Counted from the stretch's first letter, positions 53,012-61,816 are shown. The stretch is 64,000 nt of DNA from Lachnospiraceae bacterium (GCA_015056815.1 SVFN01000005.1:94274-158273), one strand, 5' to 3'. Numbers and translations: made by a program. Notes: generated by a model from the letters alone, not told the origin.

Positions 53012-54928
53012 TCATGATAAAGAACATCGTGCAGTAAACTTCAAATAAAATGTTTCATCTTCATTGCGCACAGCAATCGAAGCCTGATAATTCTTACATT
53101 CTTCCTCTCTCCAGGTATCAGGGATCAACAACCGTTCTGTTGAAACCGCGATCTCCATGTCGAACAATTCCTCCCGCCGCAATGTGACCGCCACGGCATT
53201 CAGCTCCTCCCAGCCGTTCTCCAGCACTTCCTCAAACAGATCGAACGCCAACAGCATAAGCTCTGCCCGGATCACTCCGTTTCTGTCCTCACAGGTAAGA
53301 TTTGTGAAAACATCTGAAAGGCTCAGATGTTCAAAGGATTCTGAAATACTCATGCAAAGCTCCGCCACAGGAAGATAGTCACTCTGCCTCGAAAGCAGCA
53401 TCAGATTCCCCCTGCGCTTAATGTAAGTGCCAAGCAGAACCGCCTTTTGCAGGTCTTTACGAAAATTCTCACCTTGTGTTTCTTTGGCAAAGATCTCATC
53501 AATCTTCTCCACCTGAGGGTGTACTGCCTGCGCGATCCTGTCATACAGACGGTTTTTCGCCTCATAGCCTTCCCGTTCCGCCCGTATTTTATTTTCCTGC
53601 TCGATCAGATCGTTTTCCTCTTCAAGCTGCTCCGTTGCCAGCCGGATCTTTTCATTCAAAGACCGGATTCCCCGCATGTCCTCACGCCAGATGATAAACC
53701 CGCCGGAAATCGCCTCTTTCCGGATGCGATAATCCCCCTCCCCGAAAATTTCTTTTTCCCTTGCCAGATTTTCCATTTCCGATTCTTCTCCCGGTTCGGC
53801 TCCATTCTGTTTTTTTATCTCCGCCTGTGACAGCACTTCTCTTAATCCGTGCAGTTCTTCTATCTTCGTTCTTTCCGGCACACAGCATTTTCCATCTTCC
53901 GTTCCGCTTTTCTCCCCTGCGGTTCTGACGGCATCCCTATCCGCCTCTTTCTCTCCGGTTTCTTCCCTGCCGGTATTTCCTTTCTTTCTTCCGGATTGTT
54001 TTATCATCCTGTCATTTTCTTTGCCCCAAAAGCAGTCCTGCGATCGTTCTTTCTCGTATAACCGCGAGCCGAACACCCACTCTCCTTTAGGATCCGTGAT
54101 GACTGCATCGACATGAGACAGCCGGAATAGTTCGTCATAACCTCTGTTTGACGGGATCAGACCGATCCGGATACTCCCCTCGAATAATGTGATAAACGTC
54201 AGACAGAACACTTCCTGCAGTAAATACAGATTCATTCCTGCAATCTGCGGCGAGGATCCTCCCTTTGCATAATAGATGACCATCAAAGACGCAAAAAACA
54301 CTGCCGGCAGTGCAGGCACATACCATCTTTTGCGCACTGTGGAAAAACGGCATTTTACCATCATCAGCGTAAAAGAAGCGAAGGTAAAAAACAGTCCCCA
54401 TGCAACGATCACATAATAAAACCAGTTATAACGATAATCCCCGCTCACCCGGTCGATCACGAAAACCTGTCCATGAATGCCGTTTGTAAGCACCACAAGA
54501 CACATCACCGCTTCCGGCTTCCAAAGCCAATGATGTTTCATCGATGCACTTTCTTTTTCTTCTTTTCCGACACACAGAGCGGTCAGGAATGCGGTAAGCG
54601 GAATCCCCGTAAAAAAGAGATAATAAAAATACCAGGACCACTCCAAAAGCCTTACTTCTTCAGGCATCAGGGAATAGCGCACGCATCTTGAAAGAAATAA
54701 AAGCCCCATCTGCACGCCTGCAAAGATAAGAAGGCGTCTGATCCCTTTGTGCATGATCCGGCTCTGTACCGAAGTACTCCATGCTATGATCAAAACAATG
54801 TATAAGATCCCACTGCCATTACAGATATGTATCTGATCCGTCGGCAGCATCCCGACGATCACTGCCAAAACAAATAACCCCACAAAGACCCCGATGCGAT
54901 CCTTGTGGGATAATGAATTCTTTTTCAA
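53012..54928 (-). CDS. 7TM sensor protein with degenerate kinase-like C-terminus
   Basis: 638 aa, starting at a TTG codon behind an excellent GGAGGACAAAA site. The first 240 residues have seven hydrophobic segments, like the histidine-kinase N-terminal 7TM sensor. A PAS-like stretch (ELFRLSHVDAVITDPKGEWVF) is interrupted by a charged low-complexity region (about 305-390). A coiled coil (IRLATEQLEEENDLIEQENKIRAEREGYEAKN, about 430-460) leads to YDRIAQAVHPQVEKID, which resembles a kinase His box. The remaining 170 residues have no clear ATP-binding glycine box, so I read it as an inactive or co-sensor kinase working with the adjacent kinase. The spacing to its neighbours (43 and 46 bases) supports one operon. 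Confidence 0.7.
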   Translation of the reverse strand: MKKNSLSHKDRIGVFVGLFVLAVIVGMLPTDQIHICNGSGILYIVLIIAWSTSVQSRIMHKGIRRLLIFAGVQMGLLFLSRCVRYSLMPEEVRLLEWSWYFYYLFFTGIPLTAFLTALCVGKEEKESASMKHHWLWKPEAVMCLVVLTNGIHGQVFVIDRVSGDYRYNWFYYVIVAWGLFFTFASFTLMMVKCRFSTVRKRWYVPALPAVFFASLMVIYYAKGGSSPQIAGMNLYLLQEVFCLTFITLFEGSIRIGLIPSNRGYDELFRLSHVDAVITDPKGEWVFGSRLYEKERSQDCFWGKENDRMIKQSGRKKGNTGREETGEKEADRDAVRTAGEKSGTEDGKCCVPERTKIEELHGLREVLSQAEIKKQNGAEPGEESEMENLAREKEIFGEGDYRIRKEAISGGFIIWREDMRGIRSLNEKIRLATEQLEEENDLIEQENKIRAEREGYEAKNRLYDRIAQAVHPQVEKIDEIFAKETQGENFRKDLQKAVLLGTYIKRRGNLMLLSRQSDYLPVAELCMSISESFEHLSLSDVFTNLTCEDRNGVIRAELMLLAFDLFEEVLENGWEELNAVAVTLRREELFDMEIAVSTERLLIPDTWREEECKNYQASIAVRNEDETFYLKFTARCSLS

Positions 54929-54971
54929 TTTTGTCCTCCAGACTGACTGTCACGAAATCATTATCATCTGT

Positions 54972-55361
54972 TTAATCATACATCGACTCCAGTGATTCCG
55001 CAATATACTCCGCCCCGACAGAATAATAGAAAAACTGATCGATCAACTGCAGCTTGCGGCAATATTTCAGAAAATGATTAATGTTCTCGTCCATTCGTTC
55101 ATCCGCGATCAGGACCTCCTTGCACCGCTTGTTCTCCTTCTTAAGAAGCGCAAGCTGGCTCCTTCTCTCTTCCATCGTATATCCCCTCGTCACGGAGACT
55201 GCCATAAGCACCATATCCGCATGACTCTGCCTGCAGCATGCCGTCAGCTGCGCAGTCTTTCCTTCCGGCAGTATAGTGATCCGAAAATTCCCGTTTTTCT
55301 CCAATGCATCTGAAAGCGTCTTCCCATAAATCTTTGGTACATCCAAAACGATATTGATCAA
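54972..55361 (-). CDS. Degenerate response-regulator receiver-like protein, 129 aa
   Basis: Small protein starting at TTG (55361), forced by an in-frame TGA a few codons upstream, with an AGAGGGGG site. The layout resembles a receiver domain: beta strand INIVLDV, then HADMVLMAVSVTRG (where a true receiver has a phospho-acceptor Asp in place of the Ala of LMAVS), then KEVLIADERMDENINHFLKYCRKLQLIDQFFYYSVGAEYIAESL matching the strand-helix end of receivers. Acidic pocket and acceptor Asp are missing, so it probably acts without phosphorylation. It is the first gene of the sensor / kinase / regulator unit. Its promoter carries the GGGAC dyad. The receiver assignment is inference from shape, not from a clear family match. 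Confidence 0.6.
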   Translation of the reverse strand: MINIVLDVPKIYGKTLSDALEKNGNFRITILPEGKTAQLTACCRQSHADMVLMAVSVTRGYTMEERRSQLALLKKENKRCKEVLIADERMDENINHFLKYCRKLQLIDQFFYYSVGAEYIAESLESMYD

Positions 55362-55609
55362 CGCCCCTGCCCCCTCTCATTCTCCAAATCCTCATTTCAG
55401 TTCACATTGTTTCTATAAAACACATCTGAATCTGAAATAATTCCACCAACCGTTTATCTATTCTGAATTATTTCCACCCGGACAGACTATTCATCGTTGT
55501 CTTTTCCTGCCGCCCACTATCGGAAAGTGGCAAATGTTTCATGTCCATAATAAGAATTACAATCAGTGTAACTGTGAAATGAGAAAAGAAACAGGGGCAA
55601 AAGTCCCGA
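55362..55609. other. 248-bp gap with the signalling operon promoter
   Basis: No gene is seen. It holds the GGGAC-type promoter (55565-55607) and an AT-rich 5' untranslated region of about 200 bases leading to the 129-aa gene. Confidence 0.6.
55565..55607 (-). promoter_or_regulatory. Activator-type promoter of the signalling operon (GGGAC dyad)
   Basis: Dyad GGGAC-TTTT-GCCCC on the minus strand (55594-55607; one base off), centre 30.5 bp before the -10 TACACT (55565-55570), 23 bases between them, as at 50740 and 44792. It begins directly after the stop codon of the RNase Z-like gene. Confidence 0.6.
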
Positions 55610-56416
55610 TTAAAGCCGGATCGTCTCCAAATCCTCCGGTATATAAAGCTTCCCCTGATAAAAAAGCTCCCCTTCCCTTGTATAAAGCTCTTTGCGTCTT
55701 TCGATATTCTTATCCTCCGTGTGATACAAAATCAGGTTCGGAATCTCATATTCCTGTGCCATCTCGCATGCTTCCTTTACCGTGCTGTGACTTTTTTCGT
55801 AGGGTTCAAATTCTTCTCTCTCCTCGTAAAGACAAAATGCTTCGTGCATGAGCCAGGTGCTTTTCTTTACATACTTTCCATTGCAGATATGAAAGGGTTC
55901 ATCTCCGAGACAGGTCAGTTTCTTCTGTCCTGCCTCGTCATAAAAAAGCGTAAAGCCAAACTGCTTTTCCTTTGTGGAATGAATATCAAAGAAGGTAACT
56001 TCATGCCCTAAAATCTGTTTCTTCTCACCGTCTTTTACCGTAACCAGATGAATCTGCTCTCCCAGAAACGAACAGATCTTTTGCGGCAGTAAGAGTCTGA
56101 CCATCTCGTCTAACGTATCCGTCACGCCATCGCAGCCATAAATCGTCACTTCTTCCTCGTATTCACCGCGAAGCATTTTCTGTCCCAGACGCCTGATCAG
56201 CCAGAGCACCCCAAGCAGATGATCGATATGCTTATGCGTCACAAAGATTGTCTTGATCTTTCTCCAGTCGATCTTCGCCTTCTCAAGCTGACATAAGATT
56301 CCATTTCCGCCGCCCGCATCTACCAGAAAATATTCGTCCCCGTCTTCGAGTGCAAAACAGGTATTATAACATCTTGTCACCATCGCATGCCCTGTTCCAA
56401 GCATGATCAGTCTCAT
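55610..56416 (-). CDS. RNase Z-like metallo-beta-lactamase-fold hydrolase
   Basis: 268-aa cytosolic protein. The zinc motif is THKHIDHLLGVLW (HxHxDH, about residues 61-66), with an early GTGHAMVTRCYNTCF, a middle YDEAGQKKLTCLGDEPF, and a late HSTVKEACEMAQEY and LYHTEDKN supplying further metal ligands. The layout is that of RNase Z / phosphodiesterase-like members of the metallo-beta-lactamase fold. tRNase Z proper is longer and has an exosite, so I would not call it rnz. GGAGGTAG ribosome site. It lies 18 bases after the 970-aa surface protein gene and so is probably cotranscribed with it. Confidence 0.83.
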   Translation of the reverse strand: MRLIMLGTGHAMVTRCYNTCFALEDGDEYFLVDAGGGNGILCQLEKAKIDWRKIKTIFVTHKHIDHLLGVLWLIRRLGQKMLRGEYEEEVTIYGCDGVTDTLDEMVRLLLPQKICSFLGEQIHLVTVKDGEKKQILGHEVTFFDIHSTKEKQFGFTLFYDEAGQKKLTCLGDEPFHICNGKYVKKSTWLMHEAFCLYEEREEFEPYEKSHSTVKEACEMAQEYEIPNLILYHTEDKNIERRKELYTREGELFYQGKLYIPEDLETIRL

Positions 56417-56434
56417 AACAGTCTACCTCCGTTT

Positions 56435-59347
56435 TTATTTTACCGTCACTTTGATCTTCTGTGCGTTTCCGTCTCTTGCATAGATGAATACAAAGCAGCT
56501 TCCGGCTCCTACCGCTTTCACCTTGCCCGATGCATCCACAGTCGCCACCTTTTTATCCGTACTTTCAAAACGGAATTCTTTTACCGGCACCTTCTCCAAG
56601 GCTTTCTTACGGCTGCTGAAAAGAATCGTTTTCGCACTGATCTTTCCTGTTCCGCCCGGTTTTAATGTCATTTTTTTCGGCTCCACACGGGTATGCTTGG
56701 TCGTTGAATACTCCGTGTTCTTTTTGCTGATCGAAAAGACAGGGATCGACTCACCCAACGTGATCTTCTTTTCACCGATCAGCTTATAAGCGCGTACATA
56801 AAACTGATAGCTTGACTTAACATTGATCTTTTTTCCGTTGATCTTACTGATCTTGACAGCCCTCACATCCGCCTTCGTCTCTACGGTAGGCTCTGACGGA
56901 TACTTTCCTTTTGTCTCTACGGCATAGATCTCATATCCGTCCGCATTCGTCACCTTTCCCCATCTTAAGGAGAATCTGCTTCCAACCGGTGCCACTCTTA
57001 ACTTGCCGTTGAGCTTGATCTGATTCTGAAAAACTTCTTCCTTCGTGGGAAGCTTCTCATACTTTGCATAAAGGGTAATATCCCGTTTTTCCGTGCGAGC
57101 AATCTGTGTCACCTTATTTCCGGAAAAATCAGCCGCCTCGTACCAGCCTTCAAAGGTATAGCCTTCTTTTGTTGCCGCTTTTAACTGTTCTTCGCTCACG
57201 CCCTTCCCGAACTGATAAGTTGCCGGATTTTCGGGAGAATTGGTTCCACCGTTTGTCACATAGGTAATCCGGTATGCATTTTTTACACGGTGGTAGGTCA
57301 GGGTTGTCTGCGCGCCCTGTACCGCCTGTGTATAGACGGTCCCGTCTTCCCCTCTCCAGGACTCATCTGCCGGTGTCTCCGGAAAAAGGATCTCAGCCGT
57401 TACCTTTGCAGGAAGTTTGATCTGTGTCAGATTCTTACATTCCTCTATGATCTTCTTTGCAGTTGCTCCCTCCATAAATGTCCACTTACTTAAATCCAGG
57501 CTGGTCAGATTTTCACAGTCATAAAACATGGCATCCAGTTCATCGGTTCTACTCACATCAAAATGATTGACCTGTAACTCTTTCAGGCTCTTACAGCCGC
57601 TGAACATATTGTCCAGCCACCTCACACCGGAAAGGTTAAAGTTGCCCAGATCCAGTCCGGTCAGTAAGCTACAGTCTTTAAACATACTGTCAGCCTCCCA
57701 CACGTTATCCGCCTCAAAGCTACTGATATCCAGTGTTTTCAGATTCACACACCCTGCAAACATAGAATGAATAGATTTGACATTTATGGTATCAAAATTC
57801 CTGAGATCAAGGTTTTCCAAGCTCTTACAATCTGAAAACATGTACTCCATCCAGATTACTTTTCTGGTATCAAAACTACTGACATCCAGATCCCTTAGCG
57901 CTTCACAGCCTTCAAACATAAAGTGCGCATACTGGAGCTTGGAGGTGTCAAAATGACTTAGATCAAGCGTCGTCAACTTCTTACAGTCTTGAAACATGCC
58001 GCTCATGCTTGCCACGTTTTTCACATCGAAACTGCTGATATCCAGATTCTGCAGATTTTCACAGCCTTTGAACATATCACTCATCGTTTCAGCATTACCG
58101 GTATCCAGGCATCTTAAATCCAGCTCTGTCAGTGATTTGCATCCATCAAACATCCGGTACATATCCGTTACGCCGGAAGTATCACACTTTACCCAGGTGA
58201 TCTTTTGCAGATTCGTAAGACCTGCAAACATACATGCGGTGCTGGTCAGATGATCCACCTCTACCACTGCTTCTTTCACAGCCTGTGGATCTTCCGCCCA
58301 TCCCGGCAGATTCTTGTAAGCATCCATTATGTTTCCCGGATATCCGTTTACACAATCCCGCACATAATCTCCGCTTCCCTTGATCCGAAGTACTCCGTTT
58401 TCATCAATGCTCCAGGTCAGATCACCGCATTTATGTTCTTCATAGGGCTCATACGCATAGGTTCTTGTGTAGGTGATATCCTCGACAGCCTTTTCTTTCG
58501 TGACTGTCACGATCTTTCCGCTTTCGTCCATCCATTTATATTTGATCGACTCCGGCAGAGCGATCCAGCCTGCAGCATGGGCAGGATAAATGACTTCCGT
58601 CACCGACTCACAGTTTTTAAACATACGTTTGGTGGTAAATTCCTTATCGATTTTGGCACCAAGAAAATTAACACTTCCCAACTGCCTGCAGTTTAAAAAC
58701 ATAGCTTCAATATTACTGACCTGCTCCATGTTCACACCGCGAAAGCTCACTGACCGCAGATTTTCACAATCCACAAACACCTGACGCAATTCCTTTGCCG
58801 CACTCAGATCCGAGCCTTCAAAATCGATATAACGAACGTTCTTATGATTTTGAAACATTCCATTGAGGTTTTTAATATTCTCTACCTGTACGAACACGGT
58901 CTCTGCTTCCTCTGCCCAGGGTACTTTCGGATCAAATTCTCCGCTTCCCGTGATCCTGAGTGTTTTCCCGTCGTCTAAGCTCCAGCTGAGATCTCCGTTT
59001 TTGCCACTCGAAAGTATCGTACCTTCTGTGCCCAGTTCTTCCGGATTTACAGTTTCCGGGTTCGTACTGCCAGACTTCAGGCTTTCCGGATTCAACGCAT
59101 TTTTATTCCATTCTTTCGAATACAGTCCTTCTTGATTCCCTCCTTTCAGATTCAGGCTATCCTGATCCCCTCCGTCTTGCTCCGGCTCTTTCCTGCTCAG
59201 GCTATCCGCATGAAAGCGATCTGCGCTCTGCTCCTTGAGCGCCGTCGTATCTGCTTTTGCTTCAATTCTTCCCGGTAACGGACTGATACAAAGACACGCC
59301 ATTAACACCAGGATCCCCAGTTCCCTTTTTTTATCTTTACGCTTCAT
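56435..59347 (-). CDS. Secreted BspA-like (DUF285) repeat surface protein, 970 aa
   Basis: 970 aa with a signal peptide (core at about 11-28). A low-complexity Asn/Ser/Glu linker spans about 40-110 (NLKGGNQEGLYSKEWNKNALN). Two DUF285 blocks of the BspA family follow, about 130-270 and 310-660, each repeat of the form MFxGCxxLxxLDLSxFDTxxV (for example MFSDCKSLENLDLRNFDT). One InlB B-repeat (ITYVTNGGTNSPENPATYQ) follows, then the fibronectin-like plus Big-like C-terminal module (RFSLRWGKVTNADGYEIYA) ending IKVTVK, as in the 668- and 755-aa proteins. No LPXTG. ATG with GGAAGGAAAG. No convincing promoter was found in the 167-bp gap upstream, apart from AT-rich TATAAA-like sequence near 59424. 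Confidence 0.87.
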   Translation of the reverse strand: MKRKDKKRELGILVLMACLCISPLPGRIEAKADTTALKEQSADRFHADSLSRKEPEQDGGDQDSLNLKGGNQEGLYSKEWNKNALNPESLKSGSTNPETVNPEELGTEGTILSSGKNGDLSWSLDDGKTLRITGSGEFDPKVPWAEEAETVFVQVENIKNLNGMFQNHKNVRYIDFEGSDLSAAKELRQVFVDCENLRSVSFRGVNMEQVSNIEAMFLNCRQLGSVNFLGAKIDKEFTTKRMFKNCESVTEVIYPAHAAGWIALPESIKYKWMDESGKIVTVTKEKAVEDITYTRTYAYEPYEEHKCGDLTWSIDENGVLRIKGSGDYVRDCVNGYPGNIMDAYKNLPGWAEDPQAVKEAVVEVDHLTSTACMFAGLTNLQKITWVKCDTSGVTDMYRMFDGCKSLTELDLRCLDTGNAETMSDMFKGCENLQNLDISSFDVKNVASMSGMFQDCKKLTTLDLSHFDTSKLQYAHFMFEGCEALRDLDVSSFDTRKVIWMEYMFSDCKSLENLDLRNFDTINVKSIHSMFAGCVNLKTLDISSFEADNVWEADSMFKDCSLLTGLDLGNFNLSGVRWLDNMFSGCKSLKELQVNHFDVSRTDELDAMFYDCENLTSLDLSKWTFMEGATAKKIIEECKNLTQIKLPAKVTAEILFPETPADESWRGEDGTVYTQAVQGAQTTLTYHRVKNAYRITYVTNGGTNSPENPATYQFGKGVSEEQLKAATKEGYTFEGWYEAADFSGNKVTQIARTEKRDITLYAKYEKLPTKEEVFQNQIKLNGKLRVAPVGSRFSLRWGKVTNADGYEIYAVETKGKYPSEPTVETKADVRAVKISKINGKKINVKSSYQFYVRAYKLIGEKKITLGESIPVFSISKKNTEYSTTKHTRVEPKKMTLKPGGTGKISAKTILFSSRKKALEKVPVKEFRFESTDKKVATVDASGKVKAVGAGSCFVFIYARDGNAQKIKVTVK

Positions 59348-59514
59348 ATGATTCTTTCCTTCCTGACTTCCCTGCTATACAGACATTCTTAGTTTAATGA
59401 TCTATTCAAAATACTTCCCGGCCTTTATAGATATCATAAACGACAAAGTTATTTTTGCTTTGGCGTTTACTGCACCGGATTTTGGCTGCGAAAGCAGCAT
59501 ATTCATTTCTTTTT

Positions 59515-61722
59515 TTATTTAATCGTTACACTACTTGGCAAACCTGCTTTTTTCAGCATCTTTTTGAACTTCTTTTTCCGCTTCGCAGGCACCTTGATCA
59601 CTGCTTTTTTGTTTATCCCCTTAAATGCGTTTTTTCCAATGCTTCCGATCGTTTTGGGCAGCGTCACTTTTTTCAGATTTCTCTTGTTTTTAAAAGCATT
59701 CTTTCCGATCCCCGTTACCTGATAGGTGACTCCGTTCCATTTTATGGATTCTTTTACTTTTACCTTCTTCACCTTTTTATCGGTATTCTTTTTATAAATG
59801 ACCTGAGGCTCTTTGGGAAGCGTCTGGATCACTTCATAAAGATTCTTACCGTCTGTAATGATCGTTCCCTTTTTTGCTGCTTTGGTCGTTCCGCTCTCCT
59901 TCTCTTTTTGTGCATCTGTTTTTTCGTCCTCATCCACAGAACCGTCCCGATTCACTCTGCTGTAAGTAAATGCTCTTTGGGCTCCCATGACAGCCTTGGT
60001 ACAGATCTTTCCATCTTCACACTTCCATGCGTATTTCTTTTTCAGTTCCGGAAGCTGTATGTCTGCCTTAAGTCCTGCCGGCATAATGATCTTCTTCAGA
60101 CTGGTACAGTCCTGCAACATATACTCTGCGCTTCTCAGCATTTCCACATTCAGCCCGCTTAAATCAAGTTCCGTCAGATCCGCACATCCTCTAAACAGAC
60201 AGATAAAGTCATCTGATCTACTCGTATCCAGAGGACTCAGATCCAGGTTTTTTAACCGGAAACAATCCTGAAACATATATTTACAGGTTTCAAGCTTACA
60301 GCCACGAAGGAAGCTAAGATCCAGCTCTTTTAAGTCTTCACAGCCCGCAAACAGCGCGTAGGCATTTGTCACAGTACTTCCGTCGATCCCGGACAGATCC
60401 AGCTTTTGCAAATGGGTACAGTCGTTAAAGGTCGAATGCATATAAGTCACTTTTCCGGTTTTCACTTTGCTAAAATCGATAGACCGCAAACATTTACAAT
60501 CATCAAAAAGACCTGCCATTTGAGTTACCTTACTCAGATCCTTCCCGCTAAAATCGATGCTCTGTAAAGACTCACAATCCCGGAACATATTGTTGATGTT
60601 TGTAATTCTGCTCATGTCAAATTTACTCAGATCGACGCTTTGCAGCTTATGGCACTGGTCAAACATCCCATCTGCCCTCGTGCACTGCTCGATCTCCACC
60701 ACAGCATACCTGATCTGATCAGCCAGATCCGTCCATGCCGGTATCGGCATTCGGTATTCATTCTCTGCCCCATCGTCTAAATATCTGCCGGAGCCTTTCA
60801 GCGTAAGTGTGCCATTTTCGTCAATACTCCAGATGACACTGCCGCTTTTATGCTCCTCACCCACATTATATTGCGCGCCTCTTTTATACGTCATCTCTTT
60901 TTCGGATGTGCTCATAACGGTTACATCGTTTCCTCCCTCATCCGTCCAATGATAACTTGACGCATAAGGCAGAGGCGTTGATTCCATTCTTTTGGGACAT
61001 TTGATCTCTTTCAGGTCATAGCAGTGATAAAACGTCTTATACCCCCAGGCTCCGTATCCGCTGCTTAAAGTCACTTTGCTCCAGTCTATCTTTTGCAAAT
61101 GGCAGCAATCGTAAAACACATCAATGAGATCCTGTACGTTTCCAAGCTCTGCCCCACTCATATTGACTGTTTTCAGCCTGTCGCATCCATAAAACAGCTC
61201 TCTTATACTTCTAACCTTGCTTAAATCCGATTCCGTAAAATCAACACTCTCTATGATACTGTCCTTAAACATCTTTTCCAGGCTGGTAATATTGCTCACG
61301 GAAACGATCACCTTTTTGCCGCGGCGATCCCATGCCGTCCTAGGATCGAATTCACCGCTTCCGCTGATACGCAGTACCCCGCTTGCATCCACACTCCAGT
61401 CCAGATCCCCGTTTTTGCCACTCGCCACGATCGTGCCGGCTCCTTCCGACTGAATCCCTTCTTCTCCGACTCCTTCCGGCTGAATTCCTTCTTCTCCGAC
61501 TCCTTCCGGCTGAACTCTTTCCTCTCCGGCTCCTTCCGGCTGAAGTACTTCCTCTTCGGCTTCTTCCTGCAAAAGCCCCTCCCCTGAAAACTCATACAAA
61601 GCAGCCGCATCCTCCACTGCCACTTCGGCATTCGTCTCTACTTTCCCGACGAACGGACATAGACAAAGCAAAGCTGCCATCGCCGTAATCGCCATTCTCT
61701 CTTTTCTGTTTTTTCTTTTCAT
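59515..61722 (-). CDS. Secreted BspA-like (DUF285) repeat surface protein, 735 aa
   Basis: 735 aa. Signal peptide core at about residues 10-25, then an acidic tandem repeat EGVGEEGIQP (about 55-105). DUF285 repeats follow in two blocks, about 130-250 and 290-560 (MFRDCESLQSIDFSGKDLSKVTQM), then a Lys-rich C-terminal module with a BspA-type IGKNAFKNKRNLKKVTLPK repeat, ending SSVTIK. This end resembles the C-terminal modules of the 1494- and 1868-aa proteins in composition and in the phrase INKKAVIKVP. No LPXTG. The ribosome site GGGGA is weak. A strong promoter lies about 220 bp upstream. Confidence 0.86.
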   Translation of the reverse strand: MKRKNRKERMAITAMAALLCLCPFVGKVETNAEVAVEDAAALYEFSGEGLLQEEAEEEVLQPEGAGEERVQPEGVGEEGIQPEGVGEEGIQSEGAGTIVASGKNGDLDWSVDASGVLRISGSGEFDPRTAWDRRGKKVIVSVSNITSLEKMFKDSIIESVDFTESDLSKVRSIRELFYGCDRLKTVNMSGAELGNVQDLIDVFYDCCHLQKIDWSKVTLSSGYGAWGYKTFYHCYDLKEIKCPKRMESTPLPYASSYHWTDEGGNDVTVMSTSEKEMTYKRGAQYNVGEEHKSGSVIWSIDENGTLTLKGSGRYLDDGAENEYRMPIPAWTDLADQIRYAVVEIEQCTRADGMFDQCHKLQSVDLSKFDMSRITNINNMFRDCESLQSIDFSGKDLSKVTQMAGLFDDCKCLRSIDFSKVKTGKVTYMHSTFNDCTHLQKLDLSGIDGSTVTNAYALFAGCEDLKELDLSFLRGCKLETCKYMFQDCFRLKNLDLSPLDTSRSDDFICLFRGCADLTELDLSGLNVEMLRSAEYMLQDCTSLKKIIMPAGLKADIQLPELKKKYAWKCEDGKICTKAVMGAQRAFTYSRVNRDGSVDEDEKTDAQKEKESGTTKAAKKGTIITDGKNLYEVIQTLPKEPQVIYKKNTDKKVKKVKVKESIKWNGVTYQVTGIGKNAFKNKRNLKKVTLPKTIGSIGKNAFKGINKKAVIKVPAKRKKKFKKMLKKAGLPSSVTIK
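61437..61560 (-). repeat. 30-bp tandem repeat coding for EGVGEEGIQP
   Basis: About four copies of a 30-bp unit (TCTCCGACTCCTTCCGGCTG on the plus strand) inside the 735-aa gene, nearly identical in the central two. The unit is in frame, so length variation is possible. Confidence 0.8.
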
Positions 61723-61800
61723 AACTTCATTTCCCCGTTTTCTTTCTTTTTTACACTTTGCACTGTCCTGCTGTCCGTCTCATGCGAACACTTTCTCTTT

Positions 61801-61816
61801 TGTGACTATCGTCACA
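61801..61816. promoter_or_regulatory. Perfect dyad TGTGACTATCGTCACA (CRP/FNR-like)
   Basis: TGTGA-N6-TCACA with perfect arms, about 80 bp ahead of the 735-aa ATG and downstream of the promoter at 61943-61971. It matches the general CRP/FNR-family operator form and might act as a roadblock or belong to a second promoter. Confidence 0.45.

Noticed and set aside
61437..61560. Tandem repeats considered as a CRISPR array
   Set aside because: Repeats are contiguous, in frame and without spacers, inside a coding sequence; no cas genes are present.
34368..61722. LPXTG-type sorting signals and sortase genes
   Set aside because: I read the C-termini of all seven large secreted proteins and found neither an LPXTG-like motif nor a terminal membrane segment, and no sortase gene lies in the window.
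61773..61816. TGTGAC-N4-GTCACA dyad as a sixth member of the shared promoter architecture
   Set aside because: The position where the -10 box should be (61773-61778) reads ACGGAC on the minus strand, so the geometry fails. I kept it only as a CRP/FNR-like site.
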